Shown here: piece by piece, positions 30,421 to 42,662 of the stretch
Position numbering within the stretch: the first letter of the stretch is position 1
How the letters are laid out: the number at the start of each line of letters is the position of its first letter
DNA from: Anodontia alba
Taxonomy: Eukaryota > Mollusca > Bivalvia > Lucinida > Lucinidae
Assembly: GCA_964016985.1 (NCBI GenBank)
Contig: OZ024823.1
Coordinates: 106,008,476-106,072,475 of the forward strand
DNA length: 64,000 bases
Direction: 5' to 3'
Notes under the pieces: model-generated
Database searches by the model: none
What the model saw: only the letters and a program-made list of their open reading frames with translations
What the model was told of the DNA's origin: nothing
Program-made: the position numbers and the translations under genes

Positions 30421-30679
30421 GTCGCTCGGATCCTGGTATTCTGTAGTCTAACTGAAAATACTCTAACGAGTTTTGCAAATTGCTCCAAATCTTCATTTTA
30501 CAGCTGTATGACGTTTTGATTATCTTACACCGCACAGTAATTTTTATTATGTGAACAATTAACTGACATTTTGCGAGCAGTGAACCTAATAAGAAATTAT
30601 TATGAACCTTATTTGGTTCAACAGAACGGTACCAACCGTTATTTATTTCTGAACGTTGACCTCGTGTTCATTGCATCAT

Positions 30680-30850
30680 CTAGGTAAACTTTTCATCAGA
30701 CGACATATTGAAAGATTTTTTCTTATTTTTCCAAGATAACAGGATTTGACATTTTATGCAAAATGTCTCCAATGTCTAACCCTGCTTTCCGAGAAAAAAT
30801 TACACCAATTTGTCGTCTGCTTAATTAGCGAAGAGAGTGGTAAAGGCTAA
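30680..30850 (+). mobile_element. Family E MITE
   Basis: TCATCAGACGACATATTGAA, GATTTGACATTTTATGCAAA and TTTGTCGTCTGCTTAATTAG in order. No clean TTAA at the left end. Confidence 0.7.
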
Positions 30851-30944
30851 ATAACAATTTTCTTCATATAGATATTTTATTAATATTTCGTCCAAATTTG
30901 CTTATTTACGAGGGAGACATTTAACACGTAAATGATAAATAATC

Positions 30945-32010
30945 AGTGTTGTATATTCAGTGAAGGAAAATGCATTGATAGAATGTCTGTGCAATAGACA
31001 ACAAAGGGTTGTAGTCAATGGAGCAAAATCTCAATGGGCACCTGTTTTGTCCGGTGTGCCGCAGGGCACTGTTCTCAGTCCACTGTTGTTTTCCTTATAT
31101 ATAAATGACATTATGGTTGGAGTAGAATCTGAGATTCGTTTATTCGCTGATGTCTGTGTCTGCTATCGTCAGATAGATAGAACTGAAGACACATCGAAAA
31201 TCTAAAATGACATTGATCAACTAGGCAAATAGGCCAGGAAATGGGGTATGAGATTTCAGCCAGTGAAATGTAACATTATGCAGCTTACTAGGAAGCGGAT
31301 CAAAAAGACAATGCAGTTTACTCCTTGGAAGGAACAGTCCTCGAAAATGTGGGTAATATTGAATACCTTGGTATGACAATTTCTAAGGATTTGAATACTC
31401 ATGTAAGCAGTGTTTGCACAAAAGCAAGCAAAACTCTTGGATTCTTATGACGTAACCTACGGCCATGCCCCCAAGATGTTAAGGAAACGGCATACAAGGG
31501 GTTGGTGCGACCAGTCCTGGAGTATGCTAGCCCTGTTTTGGACTCACATGGAATAGTACTCCAGAGAGAATTAGAAACGGTTCAAAATCGTGCAGCTAGG
31601 TTTGTGACTGGAAACTACAACTTTGAAACTGGAAGTATGACTAGCATATTTTAACAGTTAGGGTGGGAGTCTCTTCACAAGAGAAGCAAAGGTAGTAAAC
31701 TCATATTGCTATTCAAAGGTCTGAAAGGTAGAGCTAGTATACTTTGTAACGACCTTAAACTCCCAAATAGGCGCAGTAGGAATCAGAATCCAATGGCATT
31801 CACGTGCCATATGCTAGAACTGACATTTATAAGTACAGTTTCTTCCCAGACACCATTAGGAATTGGAATGCATTCCCTGAATCTATAATCTCTTTTGTTG
31901 AAAGTTCTGAGGACCCTGTCGCTAGATTCACATCACTTGTGAGATCTAGAGACTGGTCTTTGCAATCGTTGGCCCTGGTGAATGAATGTCTAATGATGTA
32001 TCACCAGTAA
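30945..32010 (+). pseudogene. 5'-truncated non-LTR retrotransposon, reverse transcriptase C-terminal part
   Basis: The fragment starts in the RT palm region: RQQRVVVNGAKSQWAPVLSG then VPQGTVLSPLLFSLYINDI. The catalytic box reads LFADVC where FADD is expected, so the second Asp is lost. Downstream, in several frames, are thumb and C-terminal motifs: EYLGMTISKDLN, VRPVLEYASPV, VQNRAARFVTGNY and FFPDTIRNWNAFPESI. Stops at 31203 and about 31231 plus at least two frameshifts make it dead. It resembles the Jockey/CR1-type elements common in marine invertebrates (family assignment from motif recall). It is about 1 kb, versus several kb for a full element. Confidence 0.9.
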
Positions 32011-33128
32011 AATATTCTGATACACTTTTTGCTCAGACCTGTCTGTCCGAATAGTTAGGGTACATACGGTAGTGCTTGCGTTCAGTGGCCCATAAACTGT
32101 CTGGACAGACATAAAATACATTCCAGCAGTATTTTATGTATAAGTTATTGCATAGTTTTAAATTTCGAGCCGTCAGACGAGAGCTTTAAAACCTGCAATA
32201 ACCGGTTTGTCGCAATAAACCTCTAGGACCATGTCTCACAGATGCCATAACGAGACTGACCGACCACAGCGTACACCGATCATGTATTTAATCAAGGATA
32301 TCGCATTTCATTTAATTGACCGGAGCGGGAATCGCGCCGGTCTCTTAATATAGCTTTGGATTTTTATATATGGTAGAGTGTTTGATGAGCTCACAAAGGA
32401 TTTTTTTTATATTTGCCGGGATCGTTGGTGTGTGACGTTTCACGCACGCATTTAAGTGATTGTATCTGTCGGGAACACCAGTGTTTGACTTTTCATCCAA
32501 GCCATTAATTAATTGATTTCGGTAATATCTAACTTTGAATGAAAAATGTCGTAGGCGCAATTAAGTCAAAGGTCAACTTCAGGCGAACTATGCTGTTAGG
32601 TGATAGGTCTTATCAAAAATGTTATACATTACAATCTGCTTATAACACAAATTTTGGAATCCAAAGCATAAGCTGTATTATTTAAACAATCTTGTTATAT
32701 CCGAACAAAAATATGTATATGTTATAAAAAAAAATAAACATTAACCATCAGTTTTGATATAATCTATACATTTTTCGAATCCATCTTTGAACCATGCTAT
32801 ATCTATAACCATCTTAAAACAAACTGTGTTATAAACAGATTAATGTATATTTTATTTTCATTTCAATCAAGAAATTTCATAAAGCTCAATAAAATCATAT
32901 ATTTAAGAATCACATTGTTGTTCTTTTTTACCTGTTACTTTGAAAATTTATTAAACTTTATTATACCCTTGTCCTATATCTCTTAGTAAACATGAACACA
33001 ATTTGCGCCGGTACTTAGACGTTTACGTCTAAATATTTCGTCTTGTGGCTTATTGCGACACATCTTTTAGCTAAGAAAATAACGGATTCCTATCTGCTTT
33101 TCTACTAAACCATGTATTTTGCATATTC
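32011..33128. other. Intergenic or intronic, no gene
   Basis: A scrap of the GACAGACAGG leader (reversed, CTGTCTGTCCGAATAG) lies at about 32040. The remainder is AT-rich without recognised repeats. Confidence 0.45.
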
Positions 33129-33324
33129 TTAACCTTTGTCCTGCTGACCCCGGATCTGCTCCGCCTTTGCAAACAGTGTAGATCCAGATCAGTTGGCTTC
33201 TGGATCTGTACTGTTTGCCATTAAGGATGTGAATTTGCATCAACAATCTAGGTCATGTAATCTGATTGGCTGACAATAAGAAGTGGGTGTGGCTTCTTAA
33301 TTTATTCAGCATGACAAGGGTTAA
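33129..33324 (-). mobile_element. Family D TTAA MITE, minus orientation
   Basis: TTAA at 33129-33132 and 33321-33324, ends CCTTTGTCCTGCTGA and CAGCATGACAAGGG. The hairpin apex is deleted (GATCAGTTGGCTTCTGGATC). Confidence 0.88.
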
Positions 33325-33500
33325 GAGAACTTGATACACTTTCATGGGGAGGCAACTGTCAAAATTGATTTTATCTATTCCTGAAAATGATCCTTTCTAA
33401 AAGGAAATAATTTGCTCCCCTTTCATTAACGGTCCCTTTTCAATAGGTGCATAATGTGCCGGAAAACAAACAGAAAGTCATAAAGTTATCTGTATTATCA
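33325..33500. repeat. Family K-like repeat, partial
   Basis: CATGGGGAGGCAACTGTC, TCTAAAAGGAAATAATTTGC and TCCCTTTTCAATAGG match the family K order. Confidence 0.55.
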
Positions 33501-33560
33501 AAAATCGCAACAAATCTTCCAAGTGTGTCCAGTCCGTATACCGTCTTCCAGAAACAATTA

Positions 33561-33797
33561 CATTACGAAAACACGCCTATTCAAATATATGGAAAATTTC
33601 ACCTCCAAAAACTGAAAGTTTCAGATAAAAAAAAAACTCTGATAGTTTTCATATTTCTGCGGTTCTAACGAGTACCCAAAATCTATGTTTAATGAGCAGA
33701 AATAAGAAAAATAATGTATACCCCTATAAACCCCAGTTTTGCTATATAAAAGTGGGGTTTAAGGGGGTCAAAATTATATATGCATGTTTTCTTGATG
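33561..33797 (+). mobile_element. Family A MITE, left core arm deleted
   Basis: CATATTTCTG joins directly to CGGTTCTAACGAGTACCC. Ends intact; 237 bp. Confidence 0.9.
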
Positions 33798-34264
33798 AAT
33801 AGTTGTTTGCTATAGAAGCAGAGTCGGCGTGCATTCGGGTATTCTTTGTTCATATGGTACTATACTTCTGTTGGATAAAGATACTGCCTTGATGGTATGA
33901 GCTGATCACTTTGATGTGATTGTGCCCTTAACTGTTCGCGAATCTTCTATAAAAGGAGAAATCATCAACAGATTGCCACAGTGTTATTTGTTGCTTGGAA
34001 AGTTCCCATCTGTCAGTCAAACAGTGAAAGCGATTTATTCTTAAAATGCTAAGCAAATTGGTAGCAGACAACAAAAATTTTAAAATATTTTTCCGAGAAA
34101 ATAAGGCCTGACAGTTCAAGTGAATTGTCTGCTGCTACGCACAGACGATGCACATAAAATGTCAAGCCTTACTTTCTCTAAAATATAATGAATATTTCTA
34201 AATGTCGTCACCTGACGTTTAAGGGATAAATACATTCCGTGATTCGATGCAATACCCGAAGATT
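33798..34264. other. No gene
   Basis: TCTGCTGCTACGCACAGACG near 34126 hints at eroded family E material. Otherwise nothing supported. Confidence 0.35.
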
Positions 34265-34471
34265 TTAATCTTTACCATTCTCTGGGCTATTTCAGCAGAC
34301 GACCAATTGATGACATTTGTTTTTATTTTACCTAGGAAACAGGATCTGACATTTCATGCAAATTGCCTCTCCAATGGAGACAATTTGCATGAAATATCAA
34401 TCCTGTTTCCAAGGAAAAATCAAAAAGATATTTCGAAATGTCGTCTGCTGAAATTTTCCCAGAGTACTTAA
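34265..34471 (+). mobile_element. Family E TTAA MITE
   Basis: TTAA at 34265-34268 and 34468-34471. The apex AATTGCCTCTCCAATGGAGA...CAATTTGCATGAAATATCA forms a long hairpin of about 200 bp. Confidence 0.9.
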
Positions 34472-34708
34472 GCGTTCAAAAGAAGGAGGAATACCTAATT
34501 GAATGGCTGAGAGGAGCTGTTTTAGACTATGTGGAAGACGGCGAATATCCCTCAGGATCTGTAATCTACTTGTACAAGTAGAAAGGAAACACACCGTCTA
34601 GTCAGGTAACCTCAGAGGCATTTTTGTAATGTCAGTGCATAGGAAGAAAGAAACTTGATAGACATTTACTGAACCGTCTGAAAGAAAAACGAAGACACAC
34701 ACACACAC

Positions 34709-34983
34709 CATTACGAAAACAAGCCTATTCAATTATACTGAAAATTTTACTACCAAAACATGAAAAATTTCAGATAAAAATTTTGATATTTTCATATTTC
34801 TGCTCAAAACATAGATTGTAGTACTCGTTAGAACCGCCTCGGCGAGGCGATTCTAACGAGTACCCACAATCTATGTTTTTGAGCAGAAATAAGAAAATAA
34901 TGTATACTCCTGTAAACCCCAGTTTTACTATATAAAAGTTGGGTTTAAGGGGGTCATCATTATATAAGCATGTTTTCGTAATG
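34709..34983 (+). mobile_element. Family A MITE
   Basis: CATTACGAAAACAAGCC to GTTTTCGTAATG. Immediately preceded by a short (AC)n run. Confidence 0.93.
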
Positions 34984-35004
34984 CCTTGAAATGGTCAGGC
35001 CAGT

Positions 35005-35111
35005 CCCAGCAAGTATTTTACTTAAATCTATATCGGACCGTGGTCGGCCCGGCAGGATTCCTTTGGGTCAATAACGGCCTGATATAAATTTAAGTAGACT
35101 GCTAGGTGGGT
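35005..35111. mobile_element. Family H palindrome, diverged
   Basis: CCCAGCAAGTATTTTACTTA to GTAGACTGCTAGGTGGGT. Several unpaired changes, for example GGACCGTGGTCGG. Confidence 0.8.
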
Positions 35112-35431
35112 GTGGAATCAGGAAGTACGGAGAAAAGCTGATATGGTTTTCAAAGCACTGCAACTCCAAGAGCAATATCTTGAACAGAACGTGGCCCTTT
35201 ATATGACAATTTTTACGTCTTTAACTGTGGTATTCAATGTTTAGTTACCACGATAGGCTTGTTTTGTTTGTTTTCGTTTTTGCAACGGACCGGCAATTTA
35301 TTGATAAAATATCAATTATTGTAACTGTGTTGTTGTATCTTGGCATGGTTTGTTCCTCTTCTTCTTTTGTGGGTCTCGGGAAAGCTGTGCTTACTTCGTG
35401 ATTGTGACCTGTACTGGATACCGTCATTTGA
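35112..35431. other. No recognised feature
   Basis: Unique-looking sequence; a 60-codon minus-strand frame here has no recognised motif. Confidence 0.35.
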
Positions 35432-35657
35432 ACCAGCGCACAACAAAACCTACAATATGACGTACGACCAGTGAAAACTCAGATCTGCCTTGGCACCCGC
35501 CCAGTCTGATCTGAATCTTCGCTGTCCGCAGGAAGAAAGCTTGGGTCCATAGTTACCCATTGAGCGCACAAAGAAGACTCTGGTCAGATAGGCGGATGCC
35601 AATGCGGATCTGAGTCCTCCCTGGGCGCACATCCATTTCTGTTGGTTTGTCATGAGT
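35432..35657. mobile_element. Family I2 double-hairpin MITE, diverged
   Basis: AACCAGCGCACAACAAAACC at the left; the right side has TGTTGGTTTGTCATGAGTGG. Interior modules around 35475-35540 and 35575-35635 match 51475-51718. Confidence 0.7.
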
Positions 35658-35847
35658 GGTTTATTTATTTTTTTTCCTCGGGTCTAGAAAAATGGTGATA
35701 TTGCCGATCGTCTCCTGTGCAACTCCCATGTTCTGCACGTTTTCCTGCAATCTATACAGATGTAATTCAGGACTGTGTGATTGTGATGAAGGGCTGACCA
35801 TCAGATATTGATAAGATGGCAGGTGTAACTAGGTAAAGACAAAATGA

Positions 35848-36360
35848 GCCGCGACGTGAAGAAACGTTCCTTCTGACATGTGTACCCAACGAAGACACAC
35901 ATCAGCCTGTGCATCCGCACAGTCAAATCTATTACGGAAACACGCCTATTCAAATATATAGAAAATTTCATCTCCAAAAATGGTAAATTTTCAGATAAAA
36001 ACTCTGATATTTCTCACATTTCTGCTCAGAACATAGATTGTGGGTACTCGTTAGAACCGCCTCGGCAAGGCGGTTCTAACGAGTACCCACAATCTATGTT
36101 TTTGAGCAGAAATAAGAAAAATAATGTATACCCCTGTAAACCCCAGTTTTACTATATAAAAGTGGGGTTTAAGGAGGTCAAAATTATATAGGTATGTTTT
36201 CGTGATGCAGAGTCTTATTTTTCAACATGAAGAAACGTTGCATCTTTGGCTGTCCAAACTGCACCCCGTGAAGATTCTGAGTTGACTGCGGGAATTAGCA
36301 AGCTGATCTGAATCTTTGCTGGGCGCACATGTCGAAATGTACGTTCTCTGACGTTGCGGC
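35848..36360. mobile_element. Family I MITE split by family A
   Basis: GCCGCGACGTGAAGAAACGT at 35848 and the mirror ACGTTCTCTGACGTTGCGGC ending 36360. Subtracting the 278-bp insert leaves 235 bp, the size of 3691-3927. Confidence 0.72.
35930..36207 (+). mobile_element. Family A MITE nested in family I
   Basis: ATTACGGAAACACGCC to ATGTTTTCGTGATG, 278 bp, core nearly perfect (one change in the CGGCAAGG apex). Confidence 0.92.
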
Positions 36361-36694
36361 ACAAATGGTAGATGAGCTGCCAGAACGGAACACAAAGTAG
36401 AACAGAGCCTTTATACATAGCGATTCTCATGCCACTCGCAGTTGACATATGAGGAAAAACGCATTACGAGCAATTTTAACAACTACTCTATTTTCTTCAA
36501 GATGATTTCTTGACTAGAGAAGACATCAGAAACGGACGATGACATGACAAAATACTTATTCGTTTGAAGTAAAGATACAGGAGATAAATTATTATGTTTC
36601 GCAGGCCTGTGACAATGTCCTAATCATCAGTACAAAAAAACTGAGGTGATCAAAATAATTTCTGTTAAAGTTCACAAATTGTAAGTACCGTGTT

Positions 36695-36790
36695 CACCCT
36701 AAGTATTCGGACAGACAGACATGAGCAAACTGTAGCGTTACGCGGCGTCTGATCAGGAGCTACATTGTTTGCCATACATCTAGTACAACT
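36695..36790. repeat. GGACAGACAGAC-leader hairpin
   Basis: CCTAAGTATTCGGACAGACA then GAGCAAACTGTAGC...GGAGCTACATTGTTTGC with the CGGCGTCTGATC centre. Confidence 0.65.
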
Positions 36791-37104
36791 AGCGGAAAAA
36801 ACTTTCTCTCTCTACCCCACCCCACCCCCACCCTATGGGAACAAATTCTTTCCGTTTAGAATAGACTTCCTGTCAGAAGAGCGACAAAACAGTTTGGACA
36901 AGAGATACCTCTTCCATTAAAGTGTATCAGTTCTACCTAAAAGTACATGAAGCTATGCTGCTGACTCTTCTATGCGGAAAGCCTTCAAACGACATGACAG
37001 TAACTCAACCATTTCCATTCACACCTGCTTGAGGAAATTTGTAATGACCAAGTGACAAAACAGGATCCCACATATGGAAACCTCGAAGACGTCAGAAATG
37101 CCAA

Positions 37105-37376
<272 letters not shown>

Positions 37377-37848
37377 AATAAGCAGTTGAGATGGGTAGGT
37401 CTTTAAGGAAAGATTTCTATGAAGAGCTGGATAATAGAAAACACCCCAAAGGTAGAAAGAATAAATGTTAAAAAAACACATGAAATCTTGCTCCAATGAC
37501 TAACATATCAAGATTGATGTGAAAACGTATCTGAAAACCATTCAGAATGGTATAGCTTTACTAGAAAGGGTACCTTTGCGACAAAAAAAAATGGAACAAT
37601 AATTAGACATTTCAGCTATCTAAGCATACATTAACTACTAGCTCTGCAAATGGTTAAATATCAATGGTCAGCTAGGACCGGTACACAACAATGAGATGAG
37701 GAGGGGCAGATTACACTTAGAAGATTTTCCTACATTTTTATAAGGCAATAGTTGTCAGTTGTCCTGTTATGTTTTTCTACAAACAAAGCACTATCTTCTG
37801 AAAAAGATTTTACTATACTAGGAAAGAATATACTCCTTAGGATAAATT
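37377..37848. other. No recognised feature
   Basis: AT-rich, no repeat or frame supported. Confidence 0.4.
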
Positions 37849-37928
37849 TGTCAAAACAGTTTGGATCTTCTAAACAGCAATCCACTTTAGAGTGGATTGC
37901 TGTTTAGAAGATCCAAACTGTTTTGACA
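37849..37928. repeat. 80-bp near-perfect palindrome
   Basis: TGTCAAAACAGTTTGGATCT and its mirror AGATCCAAACTGTTTTGACA, arms about 38 bp, with only a small central mismatch (ACTTTAGAGT). No second copy in the window. Confidence 0.92.
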
Positions 37929-38589
37929 CTGTTATTACTCTTCACAGTAGCCAGTCCTCTTATAACCACTACCTTAGGATGCTAAATTCAGGCGTACAAC
38001 AACGGAGCTATTGATAGCAATACATGTTTGATATCAAGGAGTTGGTCCATCCAGCATTTTGAGAATGCTTGAAGCATTACGAAACTGTCGAATGGTGTTG
38101 CAAGTTTACTTCAATAAAATAATGACATAACTAGAAAAAGAGTGAGATATGTCCCATGGAGAAAAGAAAAAAAGTACAAAACTGCGAATACGAAACTCGG
38201 TTTTATTGAAGCTCTTCCTGAATAGCAATATAATGTGGATACCTAGGAACACCTCACCTTCACTAGCACGGAGTTTTCCTGAAGTCCATAATTGACGTTG
38301 ATGTAACTTTTTATTGGTTATGAAACGTCGAAAATACAGTTAAAGCCATGATATGTTTTTTTTTTTTTTTTTTAAATAAAGTATGTTTCATAAAATATAT
38401 TCGTACAAAAAGTATTGACAGTTTTATTGTTATAGACATGCTAATATCAACGTGCAGAAAAACATCATTTTGCTATTCTATTTGCTATATAGTCATTTGC
38501 TATTCAGTAAATTACTTTTTATTTCTAACAATGTAAGCATATATTGAGATAAAGAAGGTGTTAAATCAGTTGTTAACATATAAGAACGG

Positions 38590-38809
38590 ACATGGACAGA
38601 CTTTTATAGGCGGCGACTCTGACAAATTGTTTTGCTTATCCTTTGAAATGGGGTCTACTCTTAAAGGGAAGAGTTTAGAGTAGACCCCTTTTAGATTAGA
38701 CCCTTTTCAGAAGTGACTTGATCTGCAGGAAAGCAACAGGAAATCACAAAAGCTATCTCCCCTATGAAAAATGGTGGCATATTTACCTTGTGTATCTAGT
38801 CCCTTTAAA
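38590..38809. mobile_element. Family K palindromic repeat
   Basis: GGGGTCTACTCTTAAAGGGA pairs with TTTAGAGTAGACCCC. The tail CTTGTGTATCTAGTCCCTTT is shared with other copies. Confidence 0.7.
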
Positions 38810-39176
38810 TATTTACTCTGACATTTCCGCAAGACCTCGAGACACATTCTCGGTGCTTCGGTACTGGCACGAAATTAACCTTACATCATTTCCGTAATTC
38901 TAAAATGAGGTTAAGACACGTAGATGATCTTTGTACGCCTAAATTACCCTTTTCGGTGTAGTCGTATAGATCATCGTTCTGAGCTAGCGCTGTCAGCAGT
39001 TGTATGAAATCACGAATATGCCTACAAACGAAAGAAATCTGCATTACGACCTTTTCTTTTATTACCGTAAAAGGGGCAGAACATATTATGCTTTGAAAAG
39101 TGTGCTCAAGGTGGCGGTAAAACTGCAAGATTAGGACAAGCCTAAACAGGAAAAAAATAAAAATAAAAGCAGGATA

Positions 39177-39454
39177 CATTACGAAAACATGCCTATTCAA
39201 ATATACTGAAAATTTTACAACCAAAAAAAATGAAAATTTTCAGATAAAAAATTTAATATTTTTCATATTTCTGTTCAAAACATAGATTGTGGGTACTCGT
39301 TAGAACCGCCTCGGCGAGGCGGTTCTAACGAGTACCACAATCTATGTTTAGAGCAGAAATAAGAAAAATAATGTATACCCCTGTAAACCCCAGTTTTACT
39401 ATATAAAAGTGGGGTTTAAGAGGGTCAAAATTATATAGGCATGTTTTCGGGATG
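39177..39454 (+). mobile_element. Family A MITE
   Basis: CATTACGAAAACATGCC to ATGTTTTCGGGATG, 278 bp, perfect core. Confidence 0.94.
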
Positions 39455-39550
39455 TTTGTCCTTCCATACGCACATTATTGATTTTTGTTTATTTTTAGCA
39501 TTAGAAAAATGTTGCTGCTGAGCAATACATATTTTCGGCCATTGCTGAAA

Positions 39551-39634
39551 TAGCCCCTATAGCTCAGTCGGGAGATCACTCACTTCCCACGCGGGCGACT
39601 TCCCACGCGGAAAGTTGCGGGTTCAAAATCAAGG
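39551..39634 (+). other. tRNA-like sequence (pseudo-tRNA or SINE head)
   Basis: GCCCCTATAGCTCAGTCGGG gives an acceptor-like start and a good A box (TAGCTCAGTCGGG); GGGTTCAAAATC is a weak B box. The acceptor 3' strand does not pair. A 13-base piece (ACTTCCCACGCGG) is present twice, 16 bases apart, breaking the anticodon arm. Not a functional tRNA. Confidence 0.6.
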
Positions 39635-41369
39635 CTTTTCTTTATATTTGTTTATGAATCTGTCCCGTTCAAATCGCTTAGTTGCTGGCAAATTTCATCT
39701 CGTTATTCTGACAGAAACCAGGATAGGTTCAACGAATGTATCTAGAAACAAGGCATTTTATTGACATGGCTGCATCATTGTTGTTGAGAACACTTGCGTT
39801 CAATTTCTTATAAGGTTATCAAACTATTGTGCATGAGTGTTCTCAATGATGAAAATACTATTGTTCATAAAATATGAAATATTAATATTTTCATATGCGT
39901 ATGTGCGCTGAGTATTTTATTATTATTATTAAAACAACGAAAATAATAAGAAGACGACTAAAGACTTTAAATGGGCCTTATATATATTTCACTGTTTCAT
40001 ATGACGTAGGTTTCTCCCCTTGAATTAACCCTTTAAGCAAACGCATCCTCTAATTTCACTTTTGGTTGTTTATATGCTAAAAAAAACCTGTGTATGGTAA
40101 GTCAGTGGTGAAACCCCGCTAAAAATATTCCAAATACTTACATAGTTATTGAGATTTTAAGCGTTTTCTTATTTGCATCTCATTAATTTTCACGAGAAAC
40201 CAATGACGCCATTGCTTCTTATGATTAATTTTAAATATATTTTAAAAACTTTAATTTAAAAATATTCAGGAAAAGCATGCAAAGAGAAACAAGATCTCCA
40301 TATTTATATGCAGGGCTGCAGTGATTATACATTTTTTATAATCAGTTGATTTTTAAATGAAATTTGACTTTAAAAATAAATGTATGTGAGATTTTAAGGC
40401 TGATCTAAATTCATTTTTCTGAAGTTATTCAAATTTATTTGATTGAAATTTTATATAACAATCTTTCAGAATATAATTTCCAACAATTCATTCAGTCTTG
40501 GTATTTATACCAACATAAGCTTTATACCAACATAGTGATCTGCAGCTTGCATTTTGATATTTTTTTTAAGTTTTTTTGATTTAATTAAGTCAGTTTTCAT
40601 CATTTAAAAATGTTTGTTTGAAAATAAAGTCTAAATATTCAATAGTATCAGAATATTTACTTTTTTATCATAATTAGCAGTCTGGAATAAAATTATGGGG
40701 ATTTAAGTAAAATTTAGATTCCAAAGTAAAAGTTACAAAGACCCAATAGCATCATAAAATAGTGCCTTGTTTATTCGGGAATAGCTTTTCTACCAAACTA
40801 TAAATAGCAACACAAGTTACAACGGCTTTGAATGCATGCTAGTTTTGAATCAACAGAAATATCCTGAAATTAGGGGATGCGTCACCTTTGAAATTCCAGT
40901 CACAACTTTCATGTATACTGTCTTTTAGCTCTTCAGATCATTAAATCCCTTCCTCTTGGATACGACACAAAATTATCCATTTGGATTGGTATGTCGTTAA
41001 ACAAGAACCTGAACAAACAAACAAGGTACTTGGGATAAAATGACAATGCGCATTAGTCTGGAAGCTTATCTATCGTCTAGTTACAGTTCTATAACCAGAA
41101 GGAGTTGACAGAGCTGTCTCGGAATGTCACAGACTTGTTGCGATGCTATTTTCGTAATACGGACGTCTGCCTTAGGGAGTTGTTAGTAAAATATGGTAAT
41201 CAAAGAACCAACAAAACAACTCCTTTATTTTCCTTGCCTTTTATTTTTGTTTGCATTTCAAATCATTTCCAATGATCCGTAGATTCAATTAATTTTCATT
41301 TAGGATTGGTTTTGTCTGACGGTATCTCTTATTTATGTAGGAAAAGGTGCCCTTGCAGCATATAGGGTG
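39635..41369. other. Long AT-rich unique stretch
   Basis: About 1.7 kb without palindromic elements, the longest such gap in the window apart from 43.98-45.55 kb. No open frame of note; many TTTAAA/AAATTT tracts. Confidence 0.5.
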
Positions 41370-41415
41370 GCGATGGCGCAGATCAGCCTGTACATTCGAA
41401 CAGTCTGATCAGGGC

Positions 41416-41662
41416 CAGAGCTTATAAAAAATTTTTCATGCTCAAGTCAACTGAGCATAAAATATGTCCTGGTAATAAATCTAAAATTACTAACAAATGC
41501 AAATTCTTTCTTGCTAAACATAGCTGAGCATGAAATTTTCTTTGCTAATATATATGAAAATGCCAACAATAGTTGGTATTTTCATATTTATTAGCAGAGA
41601 AAATTTCATGATCTGCTGAGTTGAGCATGATAAAAGTTTTATAACCTCTGGGCCAGAGCCTT
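41416..41662. mobile_element. Family M palindromic MITE
   Basis: GGGCCAGAGCTTATAAAA and the mirror TTTTATAACCTCTGGGCC. The interior pairs TGAGCATGAAATTTTC with GAAAATTTCATGATCTGCTG around GCCAACAATAGTTGGT. 247 bp. Confidence 0.8.
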
Positions 41663-42564
41663 CATAGGCCGCTTACAGAATCATATGGACGATTAGGAAA
41701 GGCTTTTGTCAGACTGTGCGGCTGCGCTAGCAAAACTGGACCTTAGCTGTCCGTTTTTGGTGTCGGGGCAATTTTATACTCATTGACCTTCAATCATTCT
41801 ACATTGTTTACTCTTTCTAACTTTGTTTGACTTTGCTTCCCACATAATATGATGTCACTAGAGATCACTTTAGTATTGTTGGGATTTATTTAGCTCTGTA
41901 CAAATTTATATAGGGTACTAGAATTATCTTAAATATTTTGATAGTCCAGAAATTAGGACACGAGGATAAATCACTTTCTTCAGTGTTGTAGGAATGGACA
42001 AGACCAAAAGACAGACAATGTAAGAAGTATTTCGATCAGAATTTCTTGCACTATATATAGTAATGATTCCTTCCAAATATGAAAACAACTAACGTCAACA
42101 GCGTAGACTCAAATCAGCATGCAGCTACTTATACCCACAGTTTGACCAGCGTCTACACTAATCGTTAACATAATATATGGATGAAAACACAGGTTTATCT
42201 GGTCAAACGCTGTTCGTATGTCATGAAATGTTGTTTTTTATTAAGAGAGGCTGTGAAAATATTTAGGGTAAATAGAATGAAATTATCACCACACCTTATT
42301 CAAAAATCGTAAACAGCAAGAATCCTAAGTAAGAAAAAGTGAATAGAAAATTAATGAACACGACTTAACCTTAGGTTACAGATTGCTTATTCAAGTTGGA
42401 CACAAGAAAGCAATCTGTAATCAGACTTTTCGTATTCGATCTGAACACGTTGTTTCTGTTGAGACCTATTCTTTGCTTCATTTTAGGTTTTATCTATGAT
42501 TTATTTGTTACCCGTAATGATTCATGAATGAGATGGAAGACCGCCAAACGAACCGAAATATATG
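41663..42564. other. No gene
   Basis: A decayed hairpin near 42098-42165 (AGCGTAGACTCAAATCAGCA) and a short one near 42370-42425 (GTTACAGATTGCTT...AAGCAATCTGTAAT). Confidence 0.45.
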
Positions 42565-42631
42565 TTTTTACCACAATGGAAGCTGAGGGTGAGGGTTGGG
42601 GTCCCGAAAAGCTAGCTGAAGACATCCCCCC

Positions 42632-42662
<31 letters not shown>

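Noticed and set aside
35880..36191. Recurring peptide SAQNIDCGYSLEPPRRGGSNEY in many frames across the window
   Set aside because: It is the translation of the family A core hairpin and appears wherever a copy lies; not a gene family.
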